Both the position numbers and the translations under genes were made by a program. The notes below the pieces were generated by a model. The model was not told where the DNA came from. It saw nothing but the letters and a program-made list of their open reading frames with translations, and made no database searches. Positions 48,901 to 58,494 of a DNA stretch of 64,000 bases are shown piece by piece. The first letter of the stretch is position 1. Every line of letters begins with the position of its first letter. The stretch comes from Pseudomonas putida S13.1.2 (GTDB lineage: Bacteria; Pseudomonadota; Gammaproteobacteria; Pseudomonadales; Pseudomonadaceae): positions 3,224,001 through 3,288,000 of the forward strand of contig NZ_CP010979.1 in the NCBI RefSeq assembly GCF_000498395.2. The letters are read 5' to 3'.

Positions 48901-48955
48901 ACTGATCGCGTCAGCTTGTCGGGCAGTAGTCGTACTTCAAGAACGGAAACCGAAC

Positions 48956-50101
48956 ATGAATGTCGCCGTAGAACAAACCGCCCCAGCCGAAACTGAACAG
49001 CGGGCCAAAGCCAGATCCCGTCGCCGCCTGGCCTACACCGCCAGCGGCAGCCTGGCAGCAATCGCCCTGCTGGCCTTCACCAGCTACTGGCTCACCACCG
49101 GCCGCTATCTGGAGACCACCGACGACGCCTACGTCCGCGCCGACTGGGTGGCCCTGAGCCCACGCGTGGCCGGTTACGTGGCCGAGGTCGCAGTGGCTGA
49201 CGACCAGCCAGTGAAGGCCGGCGATGTACTGGTACGCCTGCAAAACCGCGACTACCGCGCCCGCCTCGACCAGGCCCGGGCAGGTGTGGCCGAGGCGCAG
49301 GCGGCACTGGTCGCCGCCCAGGCCCGCCAGCAGGTGGCCAGCGAGCGTATCAACCAGCAACAACAAGCCATCCTGCAGGCTGAAGCTGCCATGCGCAGCG
49401 CCACTGCCGAACAGCGGCGCAGTGACTTGGACATGCAACGCTACCGTGGCCTTGTGCGAGACGAGGCCGCGACCTTGCAGCGCCTGGAAACCGCCAGCGC
49501 AAGGGCCACCCAGGCGCAAGCCGCGCTGCAAGGTGCCCTGGCCGCGCTGCGCCAACAACGGTCGCAATTGGCCATGGCCAAGGCCCGGTCAGCCCAGGCT
49601 GACGCCGAACTGCAACAGCGCGCGGCAGCGTTGACCCGCGCGCAGGCCCGCCAACAGTTGGCCGAGCAGGACGAACAGGACACCGTGATCCGCGCACCGA
49701 TCACGGGCGTGGTCGGCCAACGCCGCGTACGCGCCGGCCAGTACGTGGTGCCGGGTCAGCCGCTGCTGGCCGTGGTACCCCTGCAGCAGGCCTATGTGGT
49801 GGCCAACTTCAAGGAAACCCAGTTGGCCAACATGCGCCCGGGGCAGCCGGTAGAAGTCCGCGTCGACAGCTTCGCCAGCCAGCCACTGCGTGGCCATGTG
49901 GCCAGCTTTTCGCCAGCGTCCGGCAATGTCTTCGCATTGCTGCCGTCGGACAATGCCACCGGCAACTTCACCAAGATTGTCCAGCGCTTCCCGGTGCGCA
50001 TTCTGCTCGACACACCGCTGGATGGCCCGCAGGTACTGCCCGGCATGTCGGTGGTAAGCACGGTCGACACCCGTCCCGCAGAGGTGGCCGATGCGCACTG
50101 A
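48956..50101 (+). CDS. HlyD/EmrA-type periplasmic adaptor
   Basis: This 381-residue membrane-fusion protein has one N-terminal span (about 31-48), a biotinyl-lipoyl-like domain split around a long alpha-hairpin coiled coil (about 95-235, rich in A, Q, R), and a beta-barrel end (VVGQRRVRAGQYVVPGQPLLAVVPLQQAYVVANFKETQL). The ETTDDAYV start of the mature part is the EmrA mark. It links the MFS pump to the outer-membrane duct. Its end overlaps the next gene by 11 nt. Confidence 0.93.
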   Translation: MNVAVEQTAPAETEQRAKARSRRRLAYTASGSLAAIALLAFTSYWLTTGRYLETTDDAYVRADWVALSPRVAGYVAEVAVADDQPVKAGDVLVRLQNRDYRARLDQARAGVAEAQAALVAAQARQQVASERINQQQQAILQAEAAMRSATAEQRRSDLDMQRYRGLVRDEAATLQRLETASARATQAQAALQGALAALRQQRSQLAMAKARSAQADAELQQRAAALTRAQARQQLAEQDEQDTVIRAPITGVVGQRRVRAGQYVVPGQPLLAVVPLQQAYVVANFKETQLANMRPGQPVEVRVDSFASQPLRGHVASFSPASGNVFALLPSDNATGNFTKIVQRFPVRILLDTPLDGPQVLPGMSVVSTVDTRPAEVADAH

Positions 50102-51605
50102 ACAAACGGTCACGCTGCGCGCCTGGGTATCGGTGCTCGGCGGCCTGCTCGGCTGTTTCATGGCCGGCATGAACGTGCATGTCACCAGCGCCGCGCTGCC
50201 AGAAATCCGCGGCTCGCTGGGCGCCAGCTTCGAGGAAGGCTCATGGATTTCCACCGCCTATCTGGTGGCGGAAATCGTGATGATTCCACTGACGGCCTGG
50301 CTGGTGGACGTGTTCTCGCTGCGCCGGGTGATGTGGACCGGCTCGTTCATCTTCCTGATCGCTTCGGTGGCCTGTTCCTGGGCGCCCAACCTGGAGGCGA
50401 TGATTGCCATCCGGGTGATCCAGGGTGCTGCGGGCGCGGTGCTGATCCCCCTGTCGTTCCAGCTGATCATCACCGAACTGCCGGCCAGCAAGATGGCCAT
50501 GGGCATGGCGCTGTTCAGCCTGGCCAACAGCGTGGCGCAGGCAGCCGGGCCGTCGATTGGCGGCTGGCTGACCGATGCCTATTCGTGGCGTTGGATCTTT
50601 TATTTGCAACTGTTCCCCGGCATAGCGCTGCTGTGCGCCATCGCCTGGTCGATCGAGGCCCGGCCGATGACACTTGAGCTGCTGCGCAAAGGTGACTGGC
50701 TGGGGATTGCCGCCATGGTGATCGGCCTGGGTGGCTTGCAGATCGTGCTGGAAGAAGGCGGCCGGCTGGACTGGTTCGGCTCGCCATTCATCGTTGCCAT
50801 GAGCGTGGTCGCAACCATTGCCCTGGTGGTGTTCGTGGTGACCCAGCTGTTTGGCCAGCGCGCGTTCATCAACCTGCGCTTGCTCGGGCGCTACAACTTC
50901 GGCGTCGCCAGCGTGGCGATGTTCATCTTTGGCGCCGCCACGTTCGGCCTGGTATTCCTGGTGCCCAACTACCTGTCGCAGCTGCAGGGTTTCAGCGCGC
51001 ACGATGTCGGCGTGGCGCTGATCGCCTATGGCGTGGTGCAGCTGCTGCTGGCGCCGTTGATGCCCCGACTGATGGGCTGGACCAGCGCCAAGTTCATGGT
51101 CGCCAGCGGTTTTCTGATCATGGCCCTGGGCTGCTGGCTGGGGGCGTGCCTGAGCGCCGACAGTGCCGACAACGTGATCATCCCGTCCACGGTGGTGCGC
51201 GGTATTGGCCAGCCATTCATCATGGTGGCGTTGTCGGTGCTGGCGGTGGCCGGGCTGGAAAAGCGTGAAGCCGGCTCGGCCTCGGCGGTGTTCTCGATGC
51301 TGCGCAACTTGGGGGGAGCCATCGGCACGGCCGGGCTGACGCAACTGGTGGCCACCCGTGAGCGCTTTCACAGTGAGCGTATTCACGAGCAGGTGACAGT
51401 GTTCGAGCCTGGCGTGCAAGAGCGCATCAACCAGACAGTGCAGAGCTGGTTGCCGCACCAGCAGCAGGTGCTGGAGGGGTTGGCGGGGACGATTCGGCGG
51501 GAGGCTTACCTGATGGCTTACAGTGATGCGTTCTACCTGGCGTGCCTGGCGTTGGTCGGGTGTGCAATAGCGGCATTGCTGTTACGGTCAAAACACCAAC
51601 TGTGA
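50091..51605 (+). CDS. EmrB/QacA-type MFS drug exporter (DHA2, 14 spans)
   Basis: This 504-residue inner-membrane proton antiporter has about 14 membrane spans and DHA2 motifs: motif D1 near the start (LGGLLGCFMAGMNVHVTSAALPEI), motif A region (WLVDVFSLRRVMW) and motif C-like SLANSVAQAAGPSIGGWLTD. It is the energy-coupled part of the pump formed with the two preceding genes. Substrate unknown. Overlap with the adaptor gene indicates coupled translation. Confidence 0.93.
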   Translation: MRTEQTVTLRAWVSVLGGLLGCFMAGMNVHVTSAALPEIRGSLGASFEEGSWISTAYLVAEIVMIPLTAWLVDVFSLRRVMWTGSFIFLIASVACSWAPNLEAMIAIRVIQGAAGAVLIPLSFQLIITELPASKMAMGMALFSLANSVAQAAGPSIGGWLTDAYSWRWIFYLQLFPGIALLCAIAWSIEARPMTLELLRKGDWLGIAAMVIGLGGLQIVLEEGGRLDWFGSPFIVAMSVVATIALVVFVVTQLFGQRAFINLRLLGRYNFGVASVAMFIFGAATFGLVFLVPNYLSQLQGFSAHDVGVALIAYGVVQLLLAPLMPRLMGWTSAKFMVASGFLIMALGCWLGACLSADSADNVIIPSTVVRGIGQPFIMVALSVLAVAGLEKREAGSASAVFSMLRNLGGAIGTAGLTQLVATRERFHSERIHEQVTVFEPGVQERINQTVQSWLPHQQQVLEGLAGTIRREAYLMAYSDAFYLACLALVGCAIAALLLRSKHQL

Positions 51606-51620
51606 TGCCGACACATCTCC

Positions 51621-51657
51621 CTGTAGGAGCAGCCTTGTGCTGCGAAGAGGCCGGCAT
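51621..51657. repeat. Single REP unit
   Basis: CTGTAGGAGCAGCCTTGTGC through GAAGAGGCCGGC is an unpaired unit of the subtype found as a doublet at 1203-1296. It directly precedes copy 2 of the 48-bp repeat. Confidence 0.8.
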
Positions 51658-51672
51658 GGCCAACACATTTCT

Positions 51673-51720
51673 TTCCAGCATCGATATGGATTGCGGTCGA
51701 GTAAAAACCAGAAAACCCGA
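51673..51720. repeat. 48-bp dispersed repeat, copy 2
   Basis: It is identical to 45623-45670 except for one base (A for G near the 3' end, GTAAAAACCAG against GTAAAAACCGG). Here it lies between a single REP unit and a terminator, downstream of the efflux operon. Confidence 0.85.
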
Positions 51721-51723
51721 TCG

Positions 51724-51747
51724 CAAAAAGGGCCGCAAAGCGGCCCC
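51724..51747 (-). terminator. Intrinsic terminator of the DUF3077 gene
   Basis: On the minus strand GGGCCGC-TTT-GCGGCCC is followed by TTTTT. It lies 14 nt past the stop of the DUF3077 gene. Confidence 0.85.
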
Positions 51748-51760
51748 CCAGGGTAGCCGT

Positions 51761-52033
51761 TCAGCGCAAGGTATTTTTGGTCAGTTCGACTTCGTTCATC
51801 AATGCCTTGGCCAACGCCGTGAGGTAATCGGCGGCGCCCAGGAATTTGTGGTCGTCCTCCATATCGCCTTCGCGCAGCAGATGCTTGATGTAGCTCAGCA
51901 GGATCGAAACTTGCTCGTAGGCATCATCGATGGGAATGCCGGGCTGGACCCGCAGCAGATCCTTTGGCGGGTTGCCGACTTCGAGGAAGGTTTCTGCGCC
52001 GATGGTGAGGATGACCTTGGGTTCGTCTGCCAT
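51761..52033 (-). CDS. DUF3077 family small protein
   Basis: This 90-residue protein matches the Pseudomonas-restricted DUF3077 pattern: FLEVGNPPKDLLRVQPGIPIDDAYEQVSILLSYIKHLLREG, then an all-helical end with DYLTALAKALMNEVE. AGGAG precedes the ATG. Four bases separate it from the 43-residue gene upstream, so the two are surely co-translated. The function is unknown. It often occurs in several copies per Pseudomonas genome. Confidence 0.82.
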   Translation of the reverse strand: MADEPKVILTIGAETFLEVGNPPKDLLRVQPGIPIDDAYEQVSILLSYIKHLLREGDMEDDHKFLGAADYLTALAKALMNEVELTKNTLR

Positions 52034-52037
52034 GTTT

Positions 52038-52169
52038 TCACTCCTCTTCCTTGCCGCGTAGCAGCTCGACTGCGTGCGCGAGGGCGAGGGGTGGGTAGAT
52101 GTCGGATTCGGGGGTGAAGAACGGGGTGTTGATTGGGCGGCGTGGTGGATCTGGGACGAGCTTTTTCAT
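52038..52169 (-). CDS. Short protein resembling the N-terminus of DUF6124
   Basis: The protein has only 43 residues: it starts MKKLVPDPPRRPINTPFFTP and ends ALAHAVELLRGKEEE. The start is the ATG at 52169. MKKLVPDPP and the ALAHA-x-x-LLR end are typical of DUF6124, whose full members are about 100 residues and continue into a second helical half. Here that half is absent and the DUF3077 gene follows at once, so the pair may be a split equivalent of a longer protein. Function unknown. Confidence 0.7.
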   Translation of the reverse strand: MKKLVPDPPRRPINTPFFTPESDIYPPLALAHAVELLRGKEEE

Positions 52170-52508
52170 TGTGTAATTCCAGCTTCTAGAGAAGGAACCA
52201 CCACCTGAATCTTTCTCATGGATTGAAGGCGGCAGCCGTACGCAGGTGTGAGAAAACCGGGCAGAAGCTAGCAAAGGCCCGGCCAGGCGAAAGCCCGCCT
52301 ACGTACGGCCACCATGAAGGTGCTGCTAGCTTGACTGTCGGGTTCTCATGCCCGGTCGCCAGAGCGACGCGAAAACGTTATCCCTGAGGTACTTCCCCGA
52401 CAACGGCGATAGTTCAGCAGCGCGCGTAGGATAATTCCTAAGCGGGTTGATTCTGAAGCATTTGGTTTCATGTTCAGAATTGTCTTACAGGGTATGGCTT
52501 TGAGGTGC
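52170..52508. other. Intergenic region upstream of the DUF pair
   Basis: About 340 bp without a gene I can support. It must hold the promoter of the minus-strand DUF pair. It has lower GC than its surroundings in places (52430-52500) and no clear dyad or REP unit. Confidence 0.5.
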
Positions 52509-52800
52509 CTGCCAAGGGATCGGGTCAGGGTCACTAGGTGCTTGCCGCAACATGTGCAGCGCCTACAAGATCGAGCGCCGCCCGCGCGGCGCATCGCGGG
52601 GCAAGCCCGCTCCCACATTTGTTTCGGGCCAATTAGTCCTGTGACAGGTGAGCGCGACCGCCTTGTTTGTCCGACGCGGTATCGAGTCATGCGCCAAGGC
52701 GTTCGCGCGCAAATCGCACAGGCAGAATTGGCCCGAAACAAATGTAGGAGCGAGCTTCGCTCGCGATGCGCCGCGCGGGCGGCGCTCGATCTAGCAGGCG
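52509..52800. repeat. Composite inverted-repeat element, long form
   Basis: It begins with the 85-bp segment shared with 46334 and ends with the same CGGCGCTCGATCT-x-GCAGGCG. Between them lie 67-bp arms at 52568-52634 and 52726-52792: the outer 30 bp and inner 18 bp pair perfectly, while the middle of each arm is a different small hairpin (GCGGG-GCAAG-CCCGC on the left, GAGCGA-GCT-TCGCTC on the right). A 91-bp loop separates the arms. No ORF inside looks coding. It lies 96 bp before the GntR gene. Confidence 0.88.
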
Positions 52801-52895
52801 CTTAATTAATCGCGCCCGGGCACCCGGGGAGCGCGCTGGTAATTCTGTCGCTGATACACTATCAACCGATTAAATGTGCGAAACAGACCAAAGGT

Positions 52896-53633
52896 ATGAA
52901 CCCGACGCGCTACACCACCGTGGCAAAGGACTTGATGGAAGGCATCGCCAACGGCCGCTACCCGGTGGGCAGCCTGCTGCCGACCGAGTTCGAGCTGTGC
53001 GACCTTTACGATGTGAGCCGGCACACGGTGCGCGCCGCAATCAACCAGCTGCTCAACCAGGGGCTGGTGTCACGGCGCAAGCGCGTGGGCACCCGGGTAG
53101 AGGCCAGCAGCCCGCGCGGCGGCTATTCGCAGTCGTTGGCCAGCGTGGCCGACCTGGCCCACCTGGCCGAAACCCAGCAGCGGGAAATCCAGGGCGTGCG
53201 CCACTTCGTCGCCGACCTGAACGAGGCGGCGCGGCTGGGACTGGTACCGGGGGAACACTACTTTTGCGTGTCGAGCATTCGCGTCGACCGCCTGCACAAT
53301 GCCGCGCCGCTGTGCTGGACCGACGTGTATGCGCAACGCGACTATGCCGAGGTCATCGAACGGGCCCGCGAGCACCCCGACCAACTGATTGCGGGGTTGA
53401 TCGAGCAGCACTATGGCCGGGCAATCGCAGTGGTCGACCAGCAGGTGCGGGCAGTGCTGCTGACGACAGAGATGGCCAAAGCGCTGAAGGCCGAGGCGGG
53501 TTCACCGGGGTTGAAGATCATTCGCCATTACCGCGAGGAAAACGGTGATTTGATGGCGGTTTCCGAAACCGTGCACCCGGATGACCGCTTTACCCTGGTG
53601 ACCCAGATGCGCCGGGATCGCTCCCCCACCTGA
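52896..53633 (+). CDS. GntR-family regulator with UTRA domain (HutC type)
   Basis: This 245-residue regulator has a GntR winged helix (about 5-70: YTTVAKDLMEGIANGRYPVGSLLPTEFELCDLYDVSRHTVRAAINQLLNQGLVSRRKRVGTRV) and a UTRA ligand-binding domain (about 95-240: ...EHYFCVSSIRVDRLHNAAPLCWTDVYAQRDYA). The ATG at 52896 is taken as start, though AAAGG lies very close to it. No metabolic operon is adjacent, so the effector and target are unknown. Confidence 0.88.
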   Translation: MNPTRYTTVAKDLMEGIANGRYPVGSLLPTEFELCDLYDVSRHTVRAAINQLLNQGLVSRRKRVGTRVEASSPRGGYSQSLASVADLAHLAETQQREIQGVRHFVADLNEAARLGLVPGEHYFCVSSIRVDRLHNAAPLCWTDVYAQRDYAEVIERAREHPDQLIAGLIEQHYGRAIAVVDQQVRAVLLTTEMAKALKAEAGSPGLKIIRHYREENGDLMAVSETVHPDDRFTLVTQMRRDRSPT

Positions 53634-53659
53634 TCCATCCCAAAGGCGCGCGCAAATCC

Positions 53660-53777
53660 CTGTAGGAGCGGCCTTGTGCCGCGAACGGGCCGCAAAGCGG
53701 CCCCAGATTACTGCATCGCCACTGATATTGCTGGGGCCGCTCTGCGGCCCTTTCGCGGCACAAGGCCGCTCCTACAG
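53660..53777. repeat. REP doublet overlapping the end of the RND gene
   Basis: CTGTAGGAGCGGCCTTGTGC... (53660-53705) and complement (53731-53777). The TAG in the right-hand unit is the stop codon of the minus-strand RND transporter gene (53772-53774). Confidence 0.92.
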
Positions 53778-56700
53778 CGCCCCCAATTGCCTTTCGGCCT
53801 CCAGCAACTGCTGCCCCCGCACCGTGGTCACCCGGTGGTCGCGCGCCAGCCAGGCATAGATGGTCGGTAGTACGAACAAGGTAAACAAGGTCCCCACCAG
53901 CATCCCGCACACAATCACCACCCCCAGCCCGAAGCGGCTGTTGGCCCCGGCGCCGCTGGCGAACAGCAGCGGCAGCACGCCGAAGGTCATCGCCGCGGTG
54001 GTCATCAGCACCGGTCGCAAACGTATCTGCGCAGCGCGGACAATAGCGGCAGCACGGTCGAGGTTGTCGCGCACCTGGATCTCGTTGGCGAACTCCACCA
54101 TCAGAATGCCGTGCTTGCTGATCAGGCCGATCAGGGTCACCAGGCCAATCTGCGTGTAAATGTTCAGCGTGGCCCAGCCCAGCGCCAGCGGCAGCAGTGC
54201 ACCGCAGATCGACAGTGGCACGGTTACCAGAATGATCAGCGGGTCGACCAGGCTTTCGTACTGTGCAGCCAGCACCAGGTAGATCACCACCAGGGCAGCA
54301 AGAAACGCCCACATCAACGCAAAACCCTCCTGCACATACTGGCGCGATTCCGATTGCCAGTCGTGGCTGAAGCCCGGCGGCAATTCGGCGCTGAGCTGTT
54401 CGAGAAAGGCCACGGCGTTGCCCATCGACACACCCGGGGCGGGGATGGCCTGCAAGGTACTGGCGTTCTGCTGATCGAACTGCAACAGGCGGTTAGGCGC
54501 CACTTCGAGATCCAGGTGCACCACCGTGGCCAGCGGCACCAGGCTGCCATCTTCGGCGCGCACGTATTGACGATTCAGCGCCGCAGGGCTCAGGCGCTGG
54601 TCCTGGATACTCTGAGGGATCACGTCGTAGGAACGCCCAAACAGGGCAAAGCGGTTGAGGTACTGCTCGCCCACCAGCACACCCAGTGACTCGCCAATGG
54701 CCTGCATGCTGATGCCCAGGCTAGCCGCCTTGGCCCGGTCGACGCGCACCTTGACCACCGGGTTGTTGTAGTCGAGGTCGCTGTCCACCATGGCAAACAG
54801 GCCGCTGTCGCGGGCGCGTTGCTTGAGTACTTCCATGGTCTGGTACAGCTCGGGTAATCCTGGGCGCTGCGCAGCACCATCTGCACCGGCAGGCCGCCAC
54901 TGGAGCCCGGCAGTGAAGCGACCTGGAAGGCGAAGATGCTGCTGCCTTCGATATCCGCCACGGCCAGCTGCAACTGCGCCTGCACCTGTGCGGCGGAACG
55001 CTCGCGCGCCTGCCAGGCGCTGAGGTTGATACCGCCGAAACTGGCGGCCGGGCCGTCGGTGCCGTTGATGATCCAGGTGTCGGTGGTTTCGGCGATGGAC
55101 TTCATCACCTGGTCAAGCTTCAGCGCAAAGCGCTCCGCATATTCGAGGCTGGCATGCTGCGGCGACTTGATGGCAGTCAGCACCGCTGCCTGGTCCTCGG
55201 GGGGTGCCAGTTCGCGTTGGGGCAGCAGGTAAAGCCAGGGCAGGCTCAAACACACCAGCAGCGCCACACTCGCGCTGATCCAACGATGCGCCAGGGAGTA
55301 GGCCAGCACTCGTCCATAGGCCCCGGTCAACGCAGCAAACAACCGATCAGCCATGTTGGCCATCGCGCCATGCTGCTGCCCCGGTTGCAACAACAACGAG
55401 CTCATCACCGGCGACAAGGTCAGCGCCACGATGCCGGACACGATCACCGCGCCCGCCAAGGTCAGGGCGAATTCGCGGAATAGCGTGCCGGTCAGCCCGC
55501 CCATCAGCCCGATCGGCGCATACACCGCTGCCAGGGTAAGGGTCATGGCAATGACCGGCCCGGCGATTTCCCGCGCCCCGGCCAATGCCGCAGCAACCGG
55601 CGACTTGCCCTCCTCGATATGCCGGTGCACGTTCTCCACCACCACGATGGCATCGTCCACCACCAGGCCGATGGCCAGCACCATCGCCAGCAAGGTCAGC
55701 AGGTTGAGGCTGAAGCCGAACAGCAGCATCAGGCCTGCGGCACCGAGCATCGACAGCGGAATGGCAACTACCGCGATCAGTACGCTGCGCAGCGAGCCCA
55801 GGCACAACCAGATCACCAGCACCACGATCAGCATCGCCTCCACCAGGGTGCGTAGCACCTCATGGATCGAAGCATCGATGAAGCGCGCAGTCTCATAGGC
55901 CAGCGCCACCTTCACCCCGGGCGGCAGGGTCTGCTGGATTTGCGGCAGGAGCTGGCGAATGCCCTCGACGATCACCAGCGGGTTACCGGTCGGCGTGGGG
56001 AACAGCCCCAGGTGCACGGCCGGCTTGCCGTCCATGGTGGCGCTGGTCTGGGTGGCAGCCGCGCTCAGCTCGACAGTGCCGACATCGCGCAGGCGCACCA
56101 GGTCGGTGCCATCGTTGCGGATGATCAGCTCACGGAAGTCCTCGACCCGGGTCAGGTCAGTGTCCACCTGGATATCGGCCAGCACGTACTGCCCACGCAC
56201 CTGGCCCGGGGTCGCCTGGTAGTTGTTGGCCCGCACCGCCTGCGCCACGTCCGCTGCCGTCACCCCGCGCCCGGCCATCTGTTCGCTGTCCAGCCACAGG
56301 CGCATGGCCAGGCGCTGCCCACCGAACGACTGCACCTTGGCCACGCCGTCGATGCCAGAGAACTGCGGTTCTACTACCCGCGACAGGTAATCGCTCAGTT
56401 CCGGTATCGACAGGCTGTCACTGGCGAAGCCCACGTAGGCCACGGCAGTGGAGTCGCCAGCCGACAGCTCCACCACCGGATCGTAGGCCTTTTCCGGCAG
56501 GCGATAGCGCACCTGGTTGACCTTGGCCATGGTCTCGGCCAGCGCCTGGGTCGAATCGCGGTTGAGCACCATGCGCAAGGTGATCAGGCTGCGCCCCTGC
56601 TGCGACGACGAGGACAGGTAGTCGATGCCCTCCACCGACGACACCGCCTGGGTGATCGGCTGGGTCACAAAGCCCTGCATCAGCTCGGCCGAGGCGCCGG

Positions 56701-56854
56701 GGTACTCGGTGCTGATGGTAATGGTCGAGCTTGCCAGCAACGGGTACTGACGGATCGGCAACTTGCCCATGGCAAACAGCCCCATCAGGATGATCAGGCT
56801 GCTGACCACCAGCGCCAGCACCGGGCGGCGCACGAAAAGGTCGGTGAACTTCAC
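53772..56854 (-). pseudogene. RND efflux transporter with a frameshift (probable one-base deletion)
   Basis: Two overlapping frames encode one AcrB/MexB-type pump. The N-terminal part (56854 to about 54850) runs to VLRSAQDYP and then loses homology; the next frame (about 54850 to 53772) starts again with ELYQTMEVLKQRARDSGLF. Adding one G at 54851-54854 (CCGAG to CCGGAG on the coding strand) joins them into a protein of about 1,027 residues, the normal family length. The proton-relay DD (GLVVDDAIVVVENVHRH) and all 12 spans are otherwise present. The gene overlaps the adaptor gene by 4 nt and is under the SoxR promoter. Either the pump is inactivated or the base was lost in sequencing; the clean remainder suggests a recent event. 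Confidence 0.88.
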
Positions 56855-57948
56855 GGCTGCCGCCCACCGAGGTTGGCCTGCAAGCTGTCCTGCGCCACCG
56901 GCTCGACCGACATGCCGTCGCTCAGTTTCAACTGGCCAGACACCACCACCCGGTCACCGGGCGCCAGGCCGGAGGTAACCTCCACCCGCCCCTGCCAGCG
57001 CTCACCAGTGGTAACCCGCACTCTGCTGACCTGGGTACCATGCGCCGGGTCCTGAGTCGCAACGAATACTGTCTGGCCATAGGCGGCGTAGGTGATCGCG
57101 GTTTCCGGCACAGCCAATACAGTCGACGGCTGCACAGCATCCAGACGCACGCCAGCGTACATGCCCGGCTGCAACTGCCCGCCCGGGTTCGGCAAGGCTG
57201 CCTGCACCTGCACCAGGCGCGCCTTGCTCACCACCGGGTCGACCGCCACCACCCGGGCCTGAAAGCCTTGCCCGCGCACTGCGTCCACCGTCAGCGCCAG
57301 CACTTGCCCGACATGCACTTCGGGGGCGGCCTGCTCGCCCAACGCGAAATTCACATGCAACTGGCTGATGTCGGCCAGGTTGACGATGGCCTCACCGGCG
57401 CCCAGATACTGGCCCTGATGCACCCGCCGAATACCCAGCTTGCCGGCAAACGGTGCGCGAATGGCCTTCTGCGCGATCAGCGCCTCGACATGCTGCAGCT
57501 CACCACGGGCCACGTCCACGGCAGTGGCGGCGTTGTCCAGCAGCTCTTGCGACACGGCATTCATTGCCCGCAGCTTGCGGCTGCGCTGCAGCACCACTTC
57601 GGCGTTACGCAGCCTGGCACGCAACTGCACCCGCTGGGCCTGTTCCGGCGCGTCGTTGAGCTGCACCAGCAACTGCCCGGCAGTGACCGCCTGCCCCGAC
57701 TCGAAGGCAATGCGGGTAATGCGCCCCGCCGTCTCGGCCGCCACCTGTACCTGGTTAACCGCCTCCAGCTCCCCCGAAGCAAAGTTTTGCCGCGCCAGCT
57801 GCACCTGCTCGGCCGTGGCCAGCGCCACCTTGGTCGCCGGCCACGCCGCCGCAGCGGGCGGCGCCGACCCACTACCCACCAACGCATAGGCAGCGACCAG
57901 TACACCGGTAACAGCGCCTGCGCAGGCCAGTAACGTCCTTTTGTTCAT
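56851..57948 (-). CDS. RND periplasmic adaptor (MexH-like)
   Basis: This 365-residue membrane-fusion protein has an N-terminal signal/anchor ([20 protein letters not shown]), a lipoyl-type domain interrupted by a short coiled coil (about 65-165), and a beta-barrel ([33 protein letters not shown]). There is a GGAG site before the ATG at 57948. It is the first gene of the SoxR-controlled operon and overlaps the RND gene. No outer-membrane gene follows, so it must borrow a duct from elsewhere. Confidence 0.92.
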   Translation of the reverse strand: MNKRTLLACAGAVTGVLVAAYALVGSGSAPPAAAAWPATKVALATAEQVQLARQNFASGELEAVNQVQVAAETAGRITRIAFESGQAVTAGQLLVQLNDAPEQAQRVQLRARLRNAEVVLQRSRKLRAMNAVSQELLDNAATAVDVARGELQHVEALIAQKAIRAPFAGKLGIRRVHQGQYLGAGEAIVNLADISQLHVNFALGEQAAPEVHVGQVLALTVDAVRGQGFQARVVAVDPVVSKARLVQVQAALPNPGGQLQPGMYAGVRLDAVQPSTVLAVPETAITYAAYGQTVFVATQDPAHGTQVSRVRVTTGERWQGRVEVTSGLAPGDRVVVSGQLKLSDGMSVEPVAQDSLQANLGGRQP

Positions 57949-57996
57949 GCACAGCTCCGATCACAGGGAAAGCGGTTGCGGGGAAGATCGGGCAGG

Positions 57997-58027
57997 ACTA
58001 TAAGAGCTCAACTTAACTTGAGGTCAA
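57997..58027 (-). promoter_or_regulatory. SoxR-type promoter of the RND operon with SoxR box
   Basis: On the minus strand TTGACC (58022-58027) and TATAGT (57997-58002) are 19 bp apart, the overlong spacing that MerR-family activators correct. The spacer holds GCTCAACTTAACTTGAGG (58006-58023 on the plus strand), matching the SoxR box CCTCAAGTTAACTTGAGG at 16 of 18 positions. The box also lies 10 bp ahead of the soxR start, so it may control soxR too. Confidence 0.85.
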
Positions 58028-58032
58028 CAGGC

Positions 58033-58488
58033 ATGGCAGCGGACAACACGCGGATGCTCACAGTGGGTGAAGTGGCCAGGCGCAGCGGCGTGGCGGTGTC
58101 TGCGCTGCACTTCTACGAGACCAAGGGGCTGATCGCCAGCGTCCGCACGGCAGGCAACCAGCGGCGCTATCCCTCGCTGGTGCTGCGTACACTGGCGATC
58201 ATCAAGGTGGCGCAGCGCACGGGTATTCCGCTGGAGGAAATCAAGCAGGCATTCAGCCGCTATGCGCCCAACAGCAAGCTTACGGCGGCGCAATGGGGCG
58301 AGATGTCCACCGCCTGGCGCGAAGACCTGAACGCCCGCATCCGCACGCTGCAGGCGCTGCGCGACAGCCTGGACAACTGCATTGGTTGCGGTTGCCTGTC
58401 GCTGGAAGACTGCCCGCTGCGCAACCCCGAGGATGTGCTGGGCAAGGAAGGTACCGGGGCGCGGATCCTCGAGAAGAAAGCCCGTTAG
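58033..58488 (+). CDS. soxR: Redox-sensitive transcriptional activator SoxR
   Basis: This 151-residue MerR-family regulator has an N-terminal winged helix ([39 protein letters not shown]), a dimerisation helix, and the [2Fe-2S] cluster motif C116-IG-C119-G-C121-LSLED-C127. It senses redox-cycling compounds. In pseudomonads it usually activates efflux and redox genes rather than soxS. The start is the ATG at 58033; an earlier in-frame start would run through the SoxR box. Confidence 0.95.
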   Translation: MAADNTRMLTVGEVARRSGVAVSALHFYETKGLIASVRTAGNQRRYPSLVLRTLAIIKVAQRTGIPLEEIKQAFSRYAPNSKLTAAQWGEMSTAWREDLNARIRTLQALRDSLDNCIGCGCLSLEDCPLRNPEDVLGKEGTGARILEKKAR

Positions 58489-58494
58489 CCTCGC

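Noticed and set aside
52460..52895. Short open frames inside the composite repeat region
   Set aside because: They follow the palindromic arms, have arginine-rich low-complexity translations and no ribosome sites.
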